From positions 1 to 50,708 of the forward strand of contig NZ_QGTL01000022.1 of assembly GCF_003182135.1 (NCBI RefSeq): a stretch of 50,708 nucleotides of DNA. The letters are read 5' to 3'. Shown here one piece after another: positions 42,701-50,466 of this stretch. Every line of letters starts with the position of its first letter. Position 1 is the stretch's first letter. The notes beneath the pieces are model-generated. The model was not told the origin of the DNA, ran no database searches, and saw nothing but the letters and a program-made list of their open reading frames with translations. Made by a program: the position numbers and the translations under genes. Source of the DNA: Nocardia neocaledoniensis (GTDB lineage Bacteria > Actinomycetota > Actinomycetes > Mycobacteriales > Mycobacteriaceae).

Positions 42701-44622
42701 CCGTCGCCGGAATCGGGGACATGAGTGGCGACGTCTTCGGAAACGGCATGCTGCTGTCCGAACACATCAGGCTCGTGGCCGCGTTCGACCACCGGCACAT
42801 CTTCCTGGATCCCGAGCCCGATGCCGCCAGGTCGTTCCAGGAACGGCTCCGGGTCTTCGGACTGCCACGCTCGTCGTGGGCCGACTACGACCGATCGGTG
42901 ATCAGCGCCGGTGGCGGCGTGTTCGATCGGTCGGCCAAGTCGGTGGTGGTGAGTCCACAGATCCGGGCCGCGCTCGGCATCGAATCCGAGGCCGAGTCGA
43001 TGGCGCCCGCTGAGCTGATCCGTGCGATCCTGACGGCTCCGGTTGATCTGCTCTGGAACGGGGGAATCGGCACCTATATCAAGGCGAGTGACGAATCGGA
43101 TGCCGCCGCCGGCGACAAAGCGAACGACGCCGTGCGGATCGACGCGAAGTGCTTGCGTGCCAAGGTGATCGGCGAGGGAGGCAACCTCGGTGCCACGGCC
43201 CGCGGACGAATCGAGTACAGCCGGAACGGCGGCCGGATCAACACCGACGCCCTGGACAACTCGGCCGGGGTCGACTGCTCGGATCACGAAGTGAACATCA
43301 AGGTGTTGCTCGATATGGCGATCTCGACCGGCGATCTGGCGCCGCAAGACCGCAACCCACTGCTGGCATCGATGACCACGGAAGTGGGCGACCTGGTGTT
43401 GGCCGACAACATCGCGCAGAACGTGCAGCTGGGGTTGTCCCGGTCCACGGCCGGTGACATGGTCGGCGTACACCGGAGGCTGCTGACCAGCCTCGAGCAG
43501 TACCGGGGCCTCGACCGGGACATAGAGGGCCTGCCCACCGATACGGAACTCGCGCAGCGGGCCGAGGCAGGCACCGGGTTGAGCTCGCCTGAACTGGCGA
43601 CGCTGATGGCGCACGTCAAGCTCGCACTCAAGGCCGACCTGCTCGCCGGCGACCTTCCTGACAGTCCCGCGTTCGCCGCGGTGCTGCCGGAGTACTTCCC
43701 TGAGCCGCTGCGGCGGTCGTACATGGCAGCGATCCGCAAACATCCCCTGCGTCGCGAGATCATCGCGACAGTACTCGTCAACGAGATGGTCGACGACGGT
43801 GGCATCACCTTCGCGTTTCAGCTGGGCGAGGAATCGGGGGCGAGCACCGAGGACGCGGTCCGTGCATTCGCCGCCGCGGTGGAGATCCTCGACCTGCGTC
43901 AGGTGCGCCGCCGAATCCGTGCGGCCGCGATGCCCACCTCGGCGCGGGACGCGCTCGAGCTCGAGCTGAATCGTACGTTGGACCGCGCGGCCCGGTGGTT
44001 GTTGACGAATCGTCCGCAGCCGATCGCGGTGGGCTCGGAGATCACCCGCTATCGGGACAAGGTGGCTGCGCTGGCTACCTTCGCTTCCGGTGCCGGGACA
44101 GACGGTCGGCCGGAGTTGCCCGCCCGCCCACTGGTACCCGGGGCGCCCGAGGACCTCGAACGCGAAGTGTCCGAACTCGTTCGGCTGTGTCCCTTGCTCG
44201 ACGTGATCGACGTGGCCGATATCGCCGACCGCGATCCGGCCGAAGCAGCGAGCCTGTATGCCGCGATGAACGACCACTTCGAGATCGACCGTCTCGTGGC
44301 CGCAGTCGGAGATCTCGAACGCGGAGACCGTTGGCGAACGCTCGCCCGCCTCGCGGTCCGCGACGATCTCCACGATTCACTCAGAATGCTGACACTGGAC
44401 GTGCTGACGGCCACGGAGCCCGAGGACACCGTGGCCGAGAAGATCCTGTTCTGGCAGTCGATCAACCGGTCGCGACTGCACCGGGTGACATCGACCATGC
44501 GCGAGATCTTCGACTACGGACAGCTCAACTTGGCGACGCTGTCCGTCGCGGCGCGTCAGGTGCGAAGCATGGTGCGAGGCAGTGATTCCGGGGCAGGCCC
44601 GGCACCTGCAACCGCTGAGTGA
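39709..44622 (+). CDS. gdh: NAD-dependent glutamate dehydrogenase, large (~180 kDa) type
   Basis: 1637 aa, the size of the actinobacterial NAD-GDH family (~1600 aa). It converts glutamate to 2-oxoglutarate and ammonium. N-terminal ACT-like regulatory region (~1-600), then the catalytic part with RFGSVARGGLRWSDR, VKNSVIVPVGAKGGFVVKR (~850-870) and the nucleotide-binding segment with GIGDMSGDVFGNGM and LWNGGIGTYIKAS. A helical C-terminal domain follows. In Mycobacterium this enzyme is inhibited by GarA, whose phosphorylation by PknG relieves inhibition; pknG lies 3 kb downstream here. GTG start follows AGGAAA. It converges with the next gene across a strong terminator. Confidence 0.95.
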   Translation: MVLNQHPTSPSRRPHGDPGDPEAAYFRWLRPGAAATADRAQRIFRNHRALATVRAPGASLIRVYRPADGCGLGTAVQIVIDDMPLLVNSVSAALRHLGVAVGELVHPVFDVDRDETGRLRSSTSLRGGNAVAASGNTVRESWMHVQLAAEVGDDLAETISSTLSRLLADLSRVADDTHKIIERMHTVGDKLAQADRRLGDQESGECARLLHWLTDGHFTLLGYGYYQAHRTVDDEAGAEVWQLPDTGLGVLANARAAELTVPVFGAKRPTLRMGSGSLDAVLPGARDLYFISVADAAPGDRSDAVIGNDTVALVKGEHVFVGTFTVTGLHEDILDIPVISRRALQVIEWSGVELDSYSGQAMLEMMQSFPRVELFSTDARRLYDTVSDVMNLGLRRQIRLFLRHDERSGAVYCLVYMPRDRYSSEARQRMSDILRGEFQADRVSYSSRASESELAVLYFTVHRGSTSGPVDVSELRRERIQDLLFAATVSWIDQLLAAADASDITSSVVKAYIDAFPAGYQQDHSPARALADLRRLERLRDGSIDVNLFRRPDSPIGEWRLSLFVTDASTSLSRVLPVLHSLGVEVLDERPYRIRRGDGVTRWLFEFRLHVPGSVLQAALDPDLDAGLIDDGTGAAPEAGLRRRFPEAFEAMWFGRCDVDPLNELVVRAGLDWRQVTILRAYAKYLKQGGFAYTSKTIARVLLANPAAAKSCVELFTAYFDPDRARPKSDAAATSIVERLQSDIDEVLSLETDRILRAFLTLITATVRTNYFRRHNAGGAPSCLSLKLEPRRIDELPWPRPHFEIFVYAPWVEGVHLRFGSVARGGLRWSDRQEDYRTEILGLVKAQAVKNSVIVPVGAKGGFVVKRPPVATGDAGADRAALSAESIRCYRAFIAGMLDITDNIDRGTGAVVPPARVVRRDGDDTYLVVAADKGTATFSDIANEVAADYDFWLGDAFASGGSAGYDHKQMGITARGAWESVKRHFREMDVDVQTEDFTVAGIGDMSGDVFGNGMLLSEHIRLVAAFDHRHIFLDPEPDAARSFQERLRVFGLPRSSWADYDRSVISAGGGVFDRSAKSVVVSPQIRAALGIESEAESMAPAELIRAILTAPVDLLWNGGIGTYIKASDESDAAAGDKANDAVRIDAKCLRAKVIGEGGNLGATARGRIEYSRNGGRINTDALDNSAGVDCSDHEVNIKVLLDMAISTGDLAPQDRNPLLASMTTEVGDLVLADNIAQNVQLGLSRSTAGDMVGVHRRLLTSLEQYRGLDRDIEGLPTDTELAQRAEAGTGLSSPELATLMAHVKLALKADLLAGDLPDSPAFAAVLPEYFPEPLRRSYMAAIRKHPLRREIIATVLVNEMVDDGGITFAFQLGEESGASTEDAVRAFAAAVEILDLRQVRRRIRAAAMPTSARDALELELNRTLDRAARWLLTNRPQPIAVGSEITRYRDKVAALATFASGAGTDGRPELPARPLVPGAPEDLEREVSELVRLCPLLDVIDVADIADRDPAEAASLYAAMNDHFEIDRLVAAVGDLERGDRWRTLARLAVRDDLHDSLRMLTLDVLTATEPEDTVAEKILFWQSINRSRLHRVTSTMREIFDYGQLNLATLSVAARQVRSMVRGSDSGAGPAPATAE

Positions 44623-44632
44623 TCCGATCTGC

Positions 44633-44671
44633 GGTGGCCGGCGACTGAACAAAGGTCAGTCACCGGCCACC
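44633..44671. terminator. bidirectional terminator hairpin
   Basis: Arms GGTGGCCGGCGACTGA and TCAGTCACCGGCCACC with a 7-base loop and one mismatch, placed between the convergent stops of gdh and the SPFH gene; its right arm includes the SPFH stop codon. There is no clear U-tract, as is common in this group. Confidence 0.7.
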
Positions 44672-45765
44672 AGGCGGGCGCCACACTCGGCGCAGAAGTT
44701 GGACGAGGGAGGCGCCGCGACACCGCAACGAGCGCACTCACGACGGTGCTGCACCGCGGCCGCCGCACCGCAGCAGCCGCAGAATCCAGCGTCTGCGGGT
44801 GTGGCGGCGCCGCACGCCGGGCAGGCCGAGGAAGGTCTGCCTCTCGGCCGATCGCGGCTGGCTCCCGACGCTGCGGTCCCGTTCATGGCGTTGAGCCCGA
44901 GCGCGGTGCCCAGAAGATCGCTCGGGCCGGTCTGTCCGCCGCCAGCGAGTCCCGCACTCGCGCCGAGCGCGAGCTCGCCCGCGGCGTAGCGTTCGAAATC
45001 GCCCGTCAACTGGATGTATCTGATGTCCTTGGCCAGCCGCTTGACCCTGGCGGCATCGGCGGGATCGAGCGAGATGTCGAAGTTGCCCATCCGCGATACC
45101 TGCAGGCCGTAGTCGAAGAGTGCGATGTTGGACTGCCGGATGACGGCCGCTTCGATCTCCAGCAGGTGCGCCGACAGTCCGACGATCGGCCAGTCGCCGT
45201 TCGCCACTCGACGGGTGACCGCGATCTTCATCGCTTTGACGAGTTGCTCCGACGACCACCGCTGTAACAGTTCCGGGTCGGAGAGGTCCGCGGTGCCGGC
45301 CAGGACCGTCAGCAGGGCCGTCGGATCGCGGACGGTCAGTGCGAACTCGCCGAACACTCGCAGGCTGACGACCTGGTGGGTTACCGGATCGGCGACATCG
45401 GCCAGTCGCCCGCCGAACCGCACGCCCGGAAACTCCCGTGAGGATACGAAATACAGCTCCGCGCGGTAGAAGTTGCCGCCGGACAGACGGTCGATGACTG
45501 CGCCGAGCACCGGGAGCTCATCGGTGTCTATCCGGTGGCGGCCGGGGCCGAGCTCGGTGAGGACCTGCCCGGACTTGACGAAGAGCGCCGTTTGGTCGGC
45601 GTTCACGATGACCCGCGAGTACTTCCGAATGTTGAGATCCGGCCACTTGTAGACGAGCTCGTGCTTGTTGCTGTCGGGGACCGCGATGAACTCGCGTTCG
45701 AGCCACTTCACGCTGCTGCGCACCTCCGATCGATTCACAACGATCTGACCTATTGAACGTGCCAC
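44656..45765 (-). CDS. SPFH/band-7 domain protein with C-terminal double zinc ribbon
   Basis: 369 aa, GTG at 45765. It resembles the YdjI-type 'virion core protein-like' SPFH family: WLEREFIAVPDSNKHELVYKW, VIVNADQTALFVKSGQVL, LGPGRHRIDTDELPVLG and VRFGGRL, then a helical segment to ~290. The C-terminal ~55 residues hold two zinc ribbons (CPACG...CGCCG and CARCG...CAECG). In Bacillus, YdjI-type proteins are linked to PspA and membrane stress; a membrane-associated scaffolding role is likely. It is divergent from ansP with only ~55 bases between. Confidence 0.82.
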   Translation of the reverse strand: MARSIGQIVVNRSEVRSSVKWLEREFIAVPDSNKHELVYKWPDLNIRKYSRVIVNADQTALFVKSGQVLTELGPGRHRIDTDELPVLGAVIDRLSGGNFYRAELYFVSSREFPGVRFGGRLADVADPVTHQVVSLRVFGEFALTVRDPTALLTVLAGTADLSDPELLQRWSSEQLVKAMKIAVTRRVANGDWPIVGLSAHLLEIEAAVIRQSNIALFDYGLQVSRMGNFDISLDPADAARVKRLAKDIRYIQLTGDFERYAAGELALGASAGLAGGGQTGPSDLLGTALGLNAMNGTAASGASRDRPRGRPSSACPACGAATPADAGFCGCCGAAAAVQHRRECARCGVAAPPSSNFCAECGARLVAGD

Positions 45766-45790
45766 TATCTAACGGTACATTGGACAGTGA

Positions 45791-45796
45791 TATGAT
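45791..45796 (+). promoter_or_regulatory. putative -10 (TATGAT) for permease gene
   Basis: TATGAT is close to the housekeeping -10 consensus, 25 bases before ATG 45821, in the short divergent gap. No convincing -35 is visible at 17 bp. Confidence 0.4.
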
Positions 45797-45820
45797 TGGC
45801 GTCACGTGAAAGGCCACCTC

Positions 45821-47347
45821 ATGACATCAACTCGCCCCGCCGCGGGGCCGGACGCGCCGAAGAGTGCGTCGTTCGAGGAAGATGCGGGCTACCACAAGTC
45901 GTTGCGTCCGCGACAGATCCAGATGATCGCCATCGGCGGAGCCATCGGGACCGGATTGTTCCTCGGCGCCGGCGGGCGGCTCGCCCATGCGGGACCGGGA
46001 CTGTTCTTGGTCTACGGAATCTGCGGCGTCTTCGTGTTCTTCGTGTTGCGGGCGCTCGGCGAACTGGTCCTGCATCGTCCGTCCTCGGGGTCGTTCGTTT
46101 CCTACGCGCGGGAGTTCTATGGCGAGAAGCTGGCGTTCGCCGTCGGTTGGATGTATTTCTTCCACTGGTGTATGACCGGCATCGTAGACATCACCGCCAT
46201 TGCGGCCTATGCCCACTATTGGGGAGCCTTCGAGGTGGTACCGCAGTGGGTGATCGCCTTGATTGCATTGCTTCTGGTGCTCGCCGTGAACATGATCTCG
46301 GTCCGGTGGTTCGGTGAGCTGGAATTCTGGGCGGCGCTCATCAAAGTGGTGACGCTGGTCGGCTTCCTGATCATCGGAACGGTGTTTCTCGCCGCCCGCT
46401 ACGACATCGACGGCGCCTCGACCGGTCCCAGCGTGATCACCGACAGCGGTGGCCTCTTCCCGACAGGTATGCTGCCGTTGATCCTGGTCACCACGGGTGT
46501 CGTTTTCGCCTACTCGGGCGTGGAACTCGTCGGCACAGCAGCCGGTGAGACCGAGAATCCAGAAAAGATCATGCCGCGGGCGATCAATTCGATCATCGCG
46601 CGGATCGCGCTGTTCTATGTCGGATCGCTCGTGCTGCTGGCGTTGCTGCTGCCGTACACGGTATTCCGTGCCGGTGAGAGTCCCTTCGTGACGTTCTTCT
46701 CGCGGATCGGTATCGACGGCGCTGGATCCGTGGTGAATATGGTCGTGATGACGGCTGCCTTTTCCAGCCTGAATGCCGGTTTGTACTCGACCGGTCGGGT
46801 ATTGCGTTCTATGGCGATGAACGGCAGCGCGCCGGGGATCGCTTCGCGAATGTCGAGCCGCGGTGTGCCCTACATCGGGATTCTGGCGACGGGGGCCATC
46901 GCGCTCATCGGTGTCGGTCTCAATGCCGTCGTTCCCGAGCAGGCGTTCGAAATCGTGCTGAACCTGTCGGCGCTGGGGACGCTGAGCACATGGGCGGCCA
47001 TCGTGTTGTGCCAGCTGAAGCTGTGGGACATGTCGCGAAAGGGGCTGACGCGTCGTCCGGACTTCCAGTTGATCGGATCGCCGTACACCGGCATCGCGAC
47101 GTTGCTGTTCCTCGTCGGCGTCGTTGTCGTGATGGCGTGCAGTGACGATCCCGTCCAGCGTGGCGCGGTGATCGCCGCGGTGCTGGTGGTCGTACCCGCT
47201 TTCACCGGTGGTTGGTTTCTGGTGCGGTCCAAGGTGTTGCGGATCGCCGAGACGCGCTCCGGGATCACGGGACAGTTCCCCGTCATCGCGGAACGTCCAC
47301 GCCGTGCGGTTCAGGTCATCGACGAGTCGCGCCCGCGAGACGAGTGA
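45821..47347 (+). CDS. ansP: amino-acid permease, L-asparagine permease (AnsP) type
   Basis: 508 aa from ATG 45821 with GAAAGG ~7 bases upstream; GTG 45806 is a longer alternative. An APC-family permease with about twelve transmembrane helices and the signature QIQMIAIGGAIGTGLFLGAG in helix 1, plus HRPSSGSFVSYAREFYGEK and a TGIVDITAIAAYAHYWG segment typical of AnsP proteins. It imports asparagine (or related amino acids) by proton symport. Substrate is inferred from family resemblance. Its proximity to NAD-GDH and PknG suggests a nitrogen/glutamate neighbourhood. Confidence 0.85.
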   Translation: MTSTRPAAGPDAPKSASFEEDAGYHKSLRPRQIQMIAIGGAIGTGLFLGAGGRLAHAGPGLFLVYGICGVFVFFVLRALGELVLHRPSSGSFVSYAREFYGEKLAFAVGWMYFFHWCMTGIVDITAIAAYAHYWGAFEVVPQWVIALIALLLVLAVNMISVRWFGELEFWAALIKVVTLVGFLIIGTVFLAARYDIDGASTGPSVITDSGGLFPTGMLPLILVTTGVVFAYSGVELVGTAAGETENPEKIMPRAINSIIARIALFYVGSLVLLALLLPYTVFRAGESPFVTFFSRIGIDGAGSVVNMVVMTAAFSSLNAGLYSTGRVLRSMAMNGSAPGIASRMSSRGVPYIGILATGAIALIGVGLNAVVPEQAFEIVLNLSALGTLSTWAAIVLCQLKLWDMSRKGLTRRPDFQLIGSPYTGIATLLFLVGVVVVMACSDDPVQRGAVIAAVLVVVPAFTGGWFLVRSKVLRIAETRSGITGQFPVIAERPRRAVQVIDESRPRDE

Positions 47348-47351
47348 ATCG

Positions 47352-47392
47352 ACAGCCCTCGTCCCCGACGACGCGATCGGGGCGGGGGCTGT
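47352..47392 (+). terminator. hairpin terminator after ansP
   Basis: ACAGCCCTCGTCCCCGA and TCGGGGCGGGGGCTGT pair with one bulged base and one G-T wobble around an 8-base loop, directly after the ansP stop. No long U-tract follows. Confidence 0.6.
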
Positions 47393-47407
47393 TCCCACCG
47401 CAGGGAA
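47392..47407. promoter_or_regulatory. possible ESX palindrome copy 6, upstream of pknG
   Basis: TTCCCACCGCAGGGAA, 11 of 12 fixed positions. It touches the end of the ansP terminator and has no clear -10 at 38 bp, so it may be coincidental. Confidence 0.3.
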
Positions 47408-47479
47408 GGGAGAACGGGTGAAGAGTCACTCGGCGATCAGAATTGCGCTCGAACTGAGCGGAAGTTCTGAAAGGTTCGC

Positions 47480-49879
47480 ATGTCCGAGCATCCTGCCGCG
47501 CCCGACCGTCCGTTCGCCCATCCATGGGCCTTCGCGCGCAGGCGCAGCGTCGACATCACCTGGCGAGCGTCGCACCCGTGGGCGAGTCGGCACGGAGCGG
47601 CTGCGCCGATGGGTGGTCCCGTTGAGCGCTCGACATCCGGGGCAGACGTTGCCGGGTCGACGGATCCGGGGTCCGCGGAGTCTTGGCGATCCGCTCTCGA
47701 TTTCACCCTCGGGTCGAGTCTGTTGGGGGAGTTCGAATCGGGTCCGGCGACCGCGCGCTCGGGCCGTTCCCGCCCCAGCGGGCGAAGAATCTGTGACGGC
47801 CTCGTGGCGATGCCTGCCGTGACACCGGTCGATCCACGAAGCGTGGTCCTGGACAACCCGGAAGTGCCGGAGCGCAAGCGGTTCTGCTGGAAGTGTCACC
47901 TCCCGGTCGGGCGGGGCACCGCGAACGGACCGGGATCGGTGGTCGGTCGATGCGAACGATGCCAGTCGCCGTTCAACTTCCGGCCCGCCCTCGAGGCCGG
48001 AGAGATCGTCGCCGACCAGTACGAGGTCCAGGGGTGTCTGGCCCGCGGCGGCCTCGGCTGGCTCTACCTCGCGATCGACCGGAACGTGAGTGATCGGTGG
48101 GTGGTCCTCAAGGGGCTGCGGAACCCATTGGACTTCGAAGCCCATGTCGTCGCCCTCGCCGAGCGGCAATTTCTGTCGGAAGTGGCGTTCCCGGGAATCG
48201 TCAAGATCTACAACTTCGTGAAGCGCCGATCCGTGGGTGACGTGCAGGACGGCTACATCGTGATGGAGTACGTGGCCGGACGATCGTTGAAGAAGATGCT
48301 CGACGACCTTGCCCCGCACCGACTTCCGATCCCTGACGCGATCGCCTACGTCATGGAGATTCTCCCCGCGCTCGACTATCTCCACTCTTTCGGGCTCGCC
48401 TACAACGACCTCAAACCCGACAACATCATGGTCAGCGAGGACGAGGTGAAGCTCATCGATCTCGGTGCCGTGGCCGCGATGGACTCGTTCGGCGGCATTT
48501 ACGGCACTCCTGGTTTCCAGGCGCCGGAGATCACCGAAACGGGTCCGTCGGTGGCATCGGACATCTTCACGGTCGGCCGTACCTTGGCCGACTTGGTCAT
48601 GCTGCCCCGGGTCGGCGGGAATCCGGGCGAACTGCCCGACCTCGACGATATTCCGGAACTGCAGGAACACCCCGCCCTGTACCGCGTGTTGCGGCGCGCG
48701 ACCGATCCAGACCCGGCCCGGCGGTTTCCCTCCGCCTACTCGATGCACTCCCAGCTAGCCGGTGTGCTGCGGATGACCTTGTCGATAGCCAGCGGGGACG
48801 AACATCCACACGCCTCAGTCGAATTCGGTGCGATGCGCGGCCCGTTCGGCATCGAGGAGCTGATCGGTCGCACTGACGGCATCGTCGATGGGGAGCACCG
48901 GCAGCTGGCCTTTCGCGCATCGAACGTGGTCGCGTCCCTGCCGGTGCCGCTGATCAGTGTCGGCGACCCGAGCGCGGAGCTGCTGGCCTCCCTCGCGCAC
49001 ATCGAAGCGTCGCACGCGCTCGACGAGTTGCGCCGCGCCGCCGATCGGATCATCGCCGGAGCTGTCGCGGAGCCGGCGACCTTCGAGTTGGAGGGCACCT
49101 TGACGGCGGTGCGCGCTTACCTCGATCTCGGGGATGTCGCGGCGGCCCGCGACAGGCTTACCGACCTTCGGCACCGTTTCGTAGCGGACTGGCGGGTGAG
49201 CTGGTATTCGGCGGTCGCCGGGTTGCTGGACGGTCGATGGGGCGAGGCACACGAGAACTTCGATCTCGTGCACGGAATGCTCCCCGGCGAACTCGCACCG
49301 CTGATGGCGCTTGCGGCCACCGCGGAATTCGCGCTGGCAGAGCCGGGTGGCGGTGAATCCGATACGGTGCGATGGCGACAATTGGCGACCGAGTGCTACG
49401 GCACGGTGTGGCGAACGAACCATGGCGTCGTCAGTGCAGCGTTCGGGTTGGCCAGGCAGCTCGCGGCGAACGGCAAGGCGCTGGAGGCCGTCTCGGTGCT
49501 GGACGAGGTGCCGGTCGCCTCCCGGCACCACTCCATCGCCCATATGACGGGTTGTCTGCTGCTTGTGTCACGGCCTGTCGCCGAGATCACCGAAGCCGAT
49601 CTCGAGGAGGCCGGACGCAGGCTCAGGGCGGTGCCCGATGATCCGCGCGCCCTGCAGATGCGGGTCGTGATCGTCGGCGCGGCGCTCGAGTGGGTGCGCG
49701 CCGGTGGATGCCCGGCGGCGGGAAACGCGGAGTTGCTGGGATATCCCGCAACAGAACGGGGACTCCAGGTGGGATTGGAAGCGAGCCTCCGCTCGCTGGC
49801 CCGCGCCGCGCCGACTCGGCAACATCGTTATCGCCTGATCGACCTCGCAAACTATGTTCGGCCACGAACCTTGTTCTAG
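47480..49879 (+). CDS. pknG: serine/threonine protein kinase PknG
   Basis: 799 aa (M. tuberculosis PknG is 750). A disordered N-terminus (~1-130) precedes a rubredoxin-like zinc site C136-x2-C139 ... C158-x2-C161, the kinase domain with VVLKGL (ATP-anchoring Lys ~210), catalytic loop YNDLKPDN and LIDLGAV in place of DFG, and C-terminal TPR repeats (~520-799). PknG is a soluble kinase that phosphorylates the FHA protein GarA/OdhI and so controls 2-oxoglutarate and glutamate metabolism. ATG follows AAAGG. Its N-terminus is longer than usual; a later start cannot be excluded. Confidence 0.95.
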   Translation: MSEHPAAPDRPFAHPWAFARRRSVDITWRASHPWASRHGAAAPMGGPVERSTSGADVAGSTDPGSAESWRSALDFTLGSSLLGEFESGPATARSGRSRPSGRRICDGLVAMPAVTPVDPRSVVLDNPEVPERKRFCWKCHLPVGRGTANGPGSVVGRCERCQSPFNFRPALEAGEIVADQYEVQGCLARGGLGWLYLAIDRNVSDRWVVLKGLRNPLDFEAHVVALAERQFLSEVAFPGIVKIYNFVKRRSVGDVQDGYIVMEYVAGRSLKKMLDDLAPHRLPIPDAIAYVMEILPALDYLHSFGLAYNDLKPDNIMVSEDEVKLIDLGAVAAMDSFGGIYGTPGFQAPEITETGPSVASDIFTVGRTLADLVMLPRVGGNPGELPDLDDIPELQEHPALYRVLRRATDPDPARRFPSAYSMHSQLAGVLRMTLSIASGDEHPHASVEFGAMRGPFGIEELIGRTDGIVDGEHRQLAFRASNVVASLPVPLISVGDPSAELLASLAHIEASHALDELRRAADRIIAGAVAEPATFELEGTLTAVRAYLDLGDVAAARDRLTDLRHRFVADWRVSWYSAVAGLLDGRWGEAHENFDLVHGMLPGELAPLMALAATAEFALAEPGGGESDTVRWRQLATECYGTVWRTNHGVVSAAFGLARQLAANGKALEAVSVLDEVPVASRHHSIAHMTGCLLLVSRPVAEITEADLEEAGRRLRAVPDDPRALQMRVVIVGAALEWVRAGGCPAAGNAELLGYPATERGLQVGLEASLRSLARAAPTRQHRYRLIDLANYVRPRTLF

Positions 49880-49884
49880 CGGGA

Positions 49885-50259
49885 TTACCGGGCAGGCGGT
49901 CGATGCCCGGACTCGCAGATCCGTGTCAACACCACCGCGACGACACCGACAAGGGGGATGAGCCATACCCAGTTCCCGGTGACAGCAACGACCATCGCTG
50001 CCGCTGTCGTCGCCACGAGGACCGCGGCACGGCGCAAGCCAGTCCGGCGCGGTAGCGGCTGTGGAGCCGGGGGAGTGGCGCGAGGCAAATCCGCGAATAA
50101 TTCGGCGAGCTGCACACGATCGGTCGCGGCAGCCACTGCCGCGCACCGGCACTCGAATTCTGTTGGCCCCAGTCGTCCGGAGCCGAGGTGCTCGGTCAGC
50201 TCGGTCATGGCTCGCAGGCGGTCGGTGTCGCTCGGCCGCCGGCCCGGTTCAAGAGTCAT
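49885..50259 (-). CDS. DUF1707 small membrane protein
   Basis: 124 aa. The N-terminal DUF1707 domain has R-x-SDTDRLRAMTELTEHLGSGRLGPTEFECR, shown here as RPSDTDRLRAMTELTEHL and GRLGPTEFECR, and ends LAELFADLPRA. Two hydrophobic helices follow (~78-96 and ~98-112). DUF1707 proteins are common small actinobacterial membrane proteins of unknown function. It converges with pknG; the CCGGGCA...TGCCCGG inverted repeat at 49888-49910 near its stop may terminate transcription. Confidence 0.8.
   Translation of the reverse strand: MTLEPGRRPSDTDRLRAMTELTEHLGSGRLGPTEFECRCAAVAAATDRVQLAELFADLPRATPPAPQPLPRRTGLRRAAVLVATTAAAMVVAVTGNWVWLIPLVGVVAVVLTRICESGHRPPAR
49888..49910. terminator. possible hairpin between pknG and DUF1707 gene
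   Basis: CCGGGCA and TGCCCGG, 7-bp perfect stem with a 9-base loop, just after the pknG stop and inside the end of the convergent gene. No U-tract. Confidence 0.35.
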
Positions 50260-50466
50260 GGTGGCGACGGTATTAGGCGATCGCCCCGCGCGATCGGGAC
50301 CACTCTCACAGGCGGGAAGCTCCAGACGGGGCGCCTATCTGTGCACGACGTCAGGCGAGAAGTGATTCCCGACCCCCCGCAAAGGCGGTATTCAGTTGGG
50401 TCGGACCGCCCGTGCCGTACGCGCCTGAGACTGACCCCTTTCTCCCCGACAAGAAAGTGAAATCCC
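50260..50466. promoter_or_regulatory. divergent intergenic region
   Basis: 207 bases between the DUF1707 gene and the siderophore-binding lipoprotein gene; it must hold both promoters. No clear -10/-35 and no IdeR/DtxR-type iron box (TTAGG...CCTAA) is visible. AAGAAAGTG just before ATG 50467 may serve as ribosome site. Confidence 0.35.

Noticed and set aside
50260..50466. IdeR/DtxR iron box before the siderophore-binding lipoprotein
   Set aside because: No TTAGG...CCTAA-type inverted repeat could be seen.
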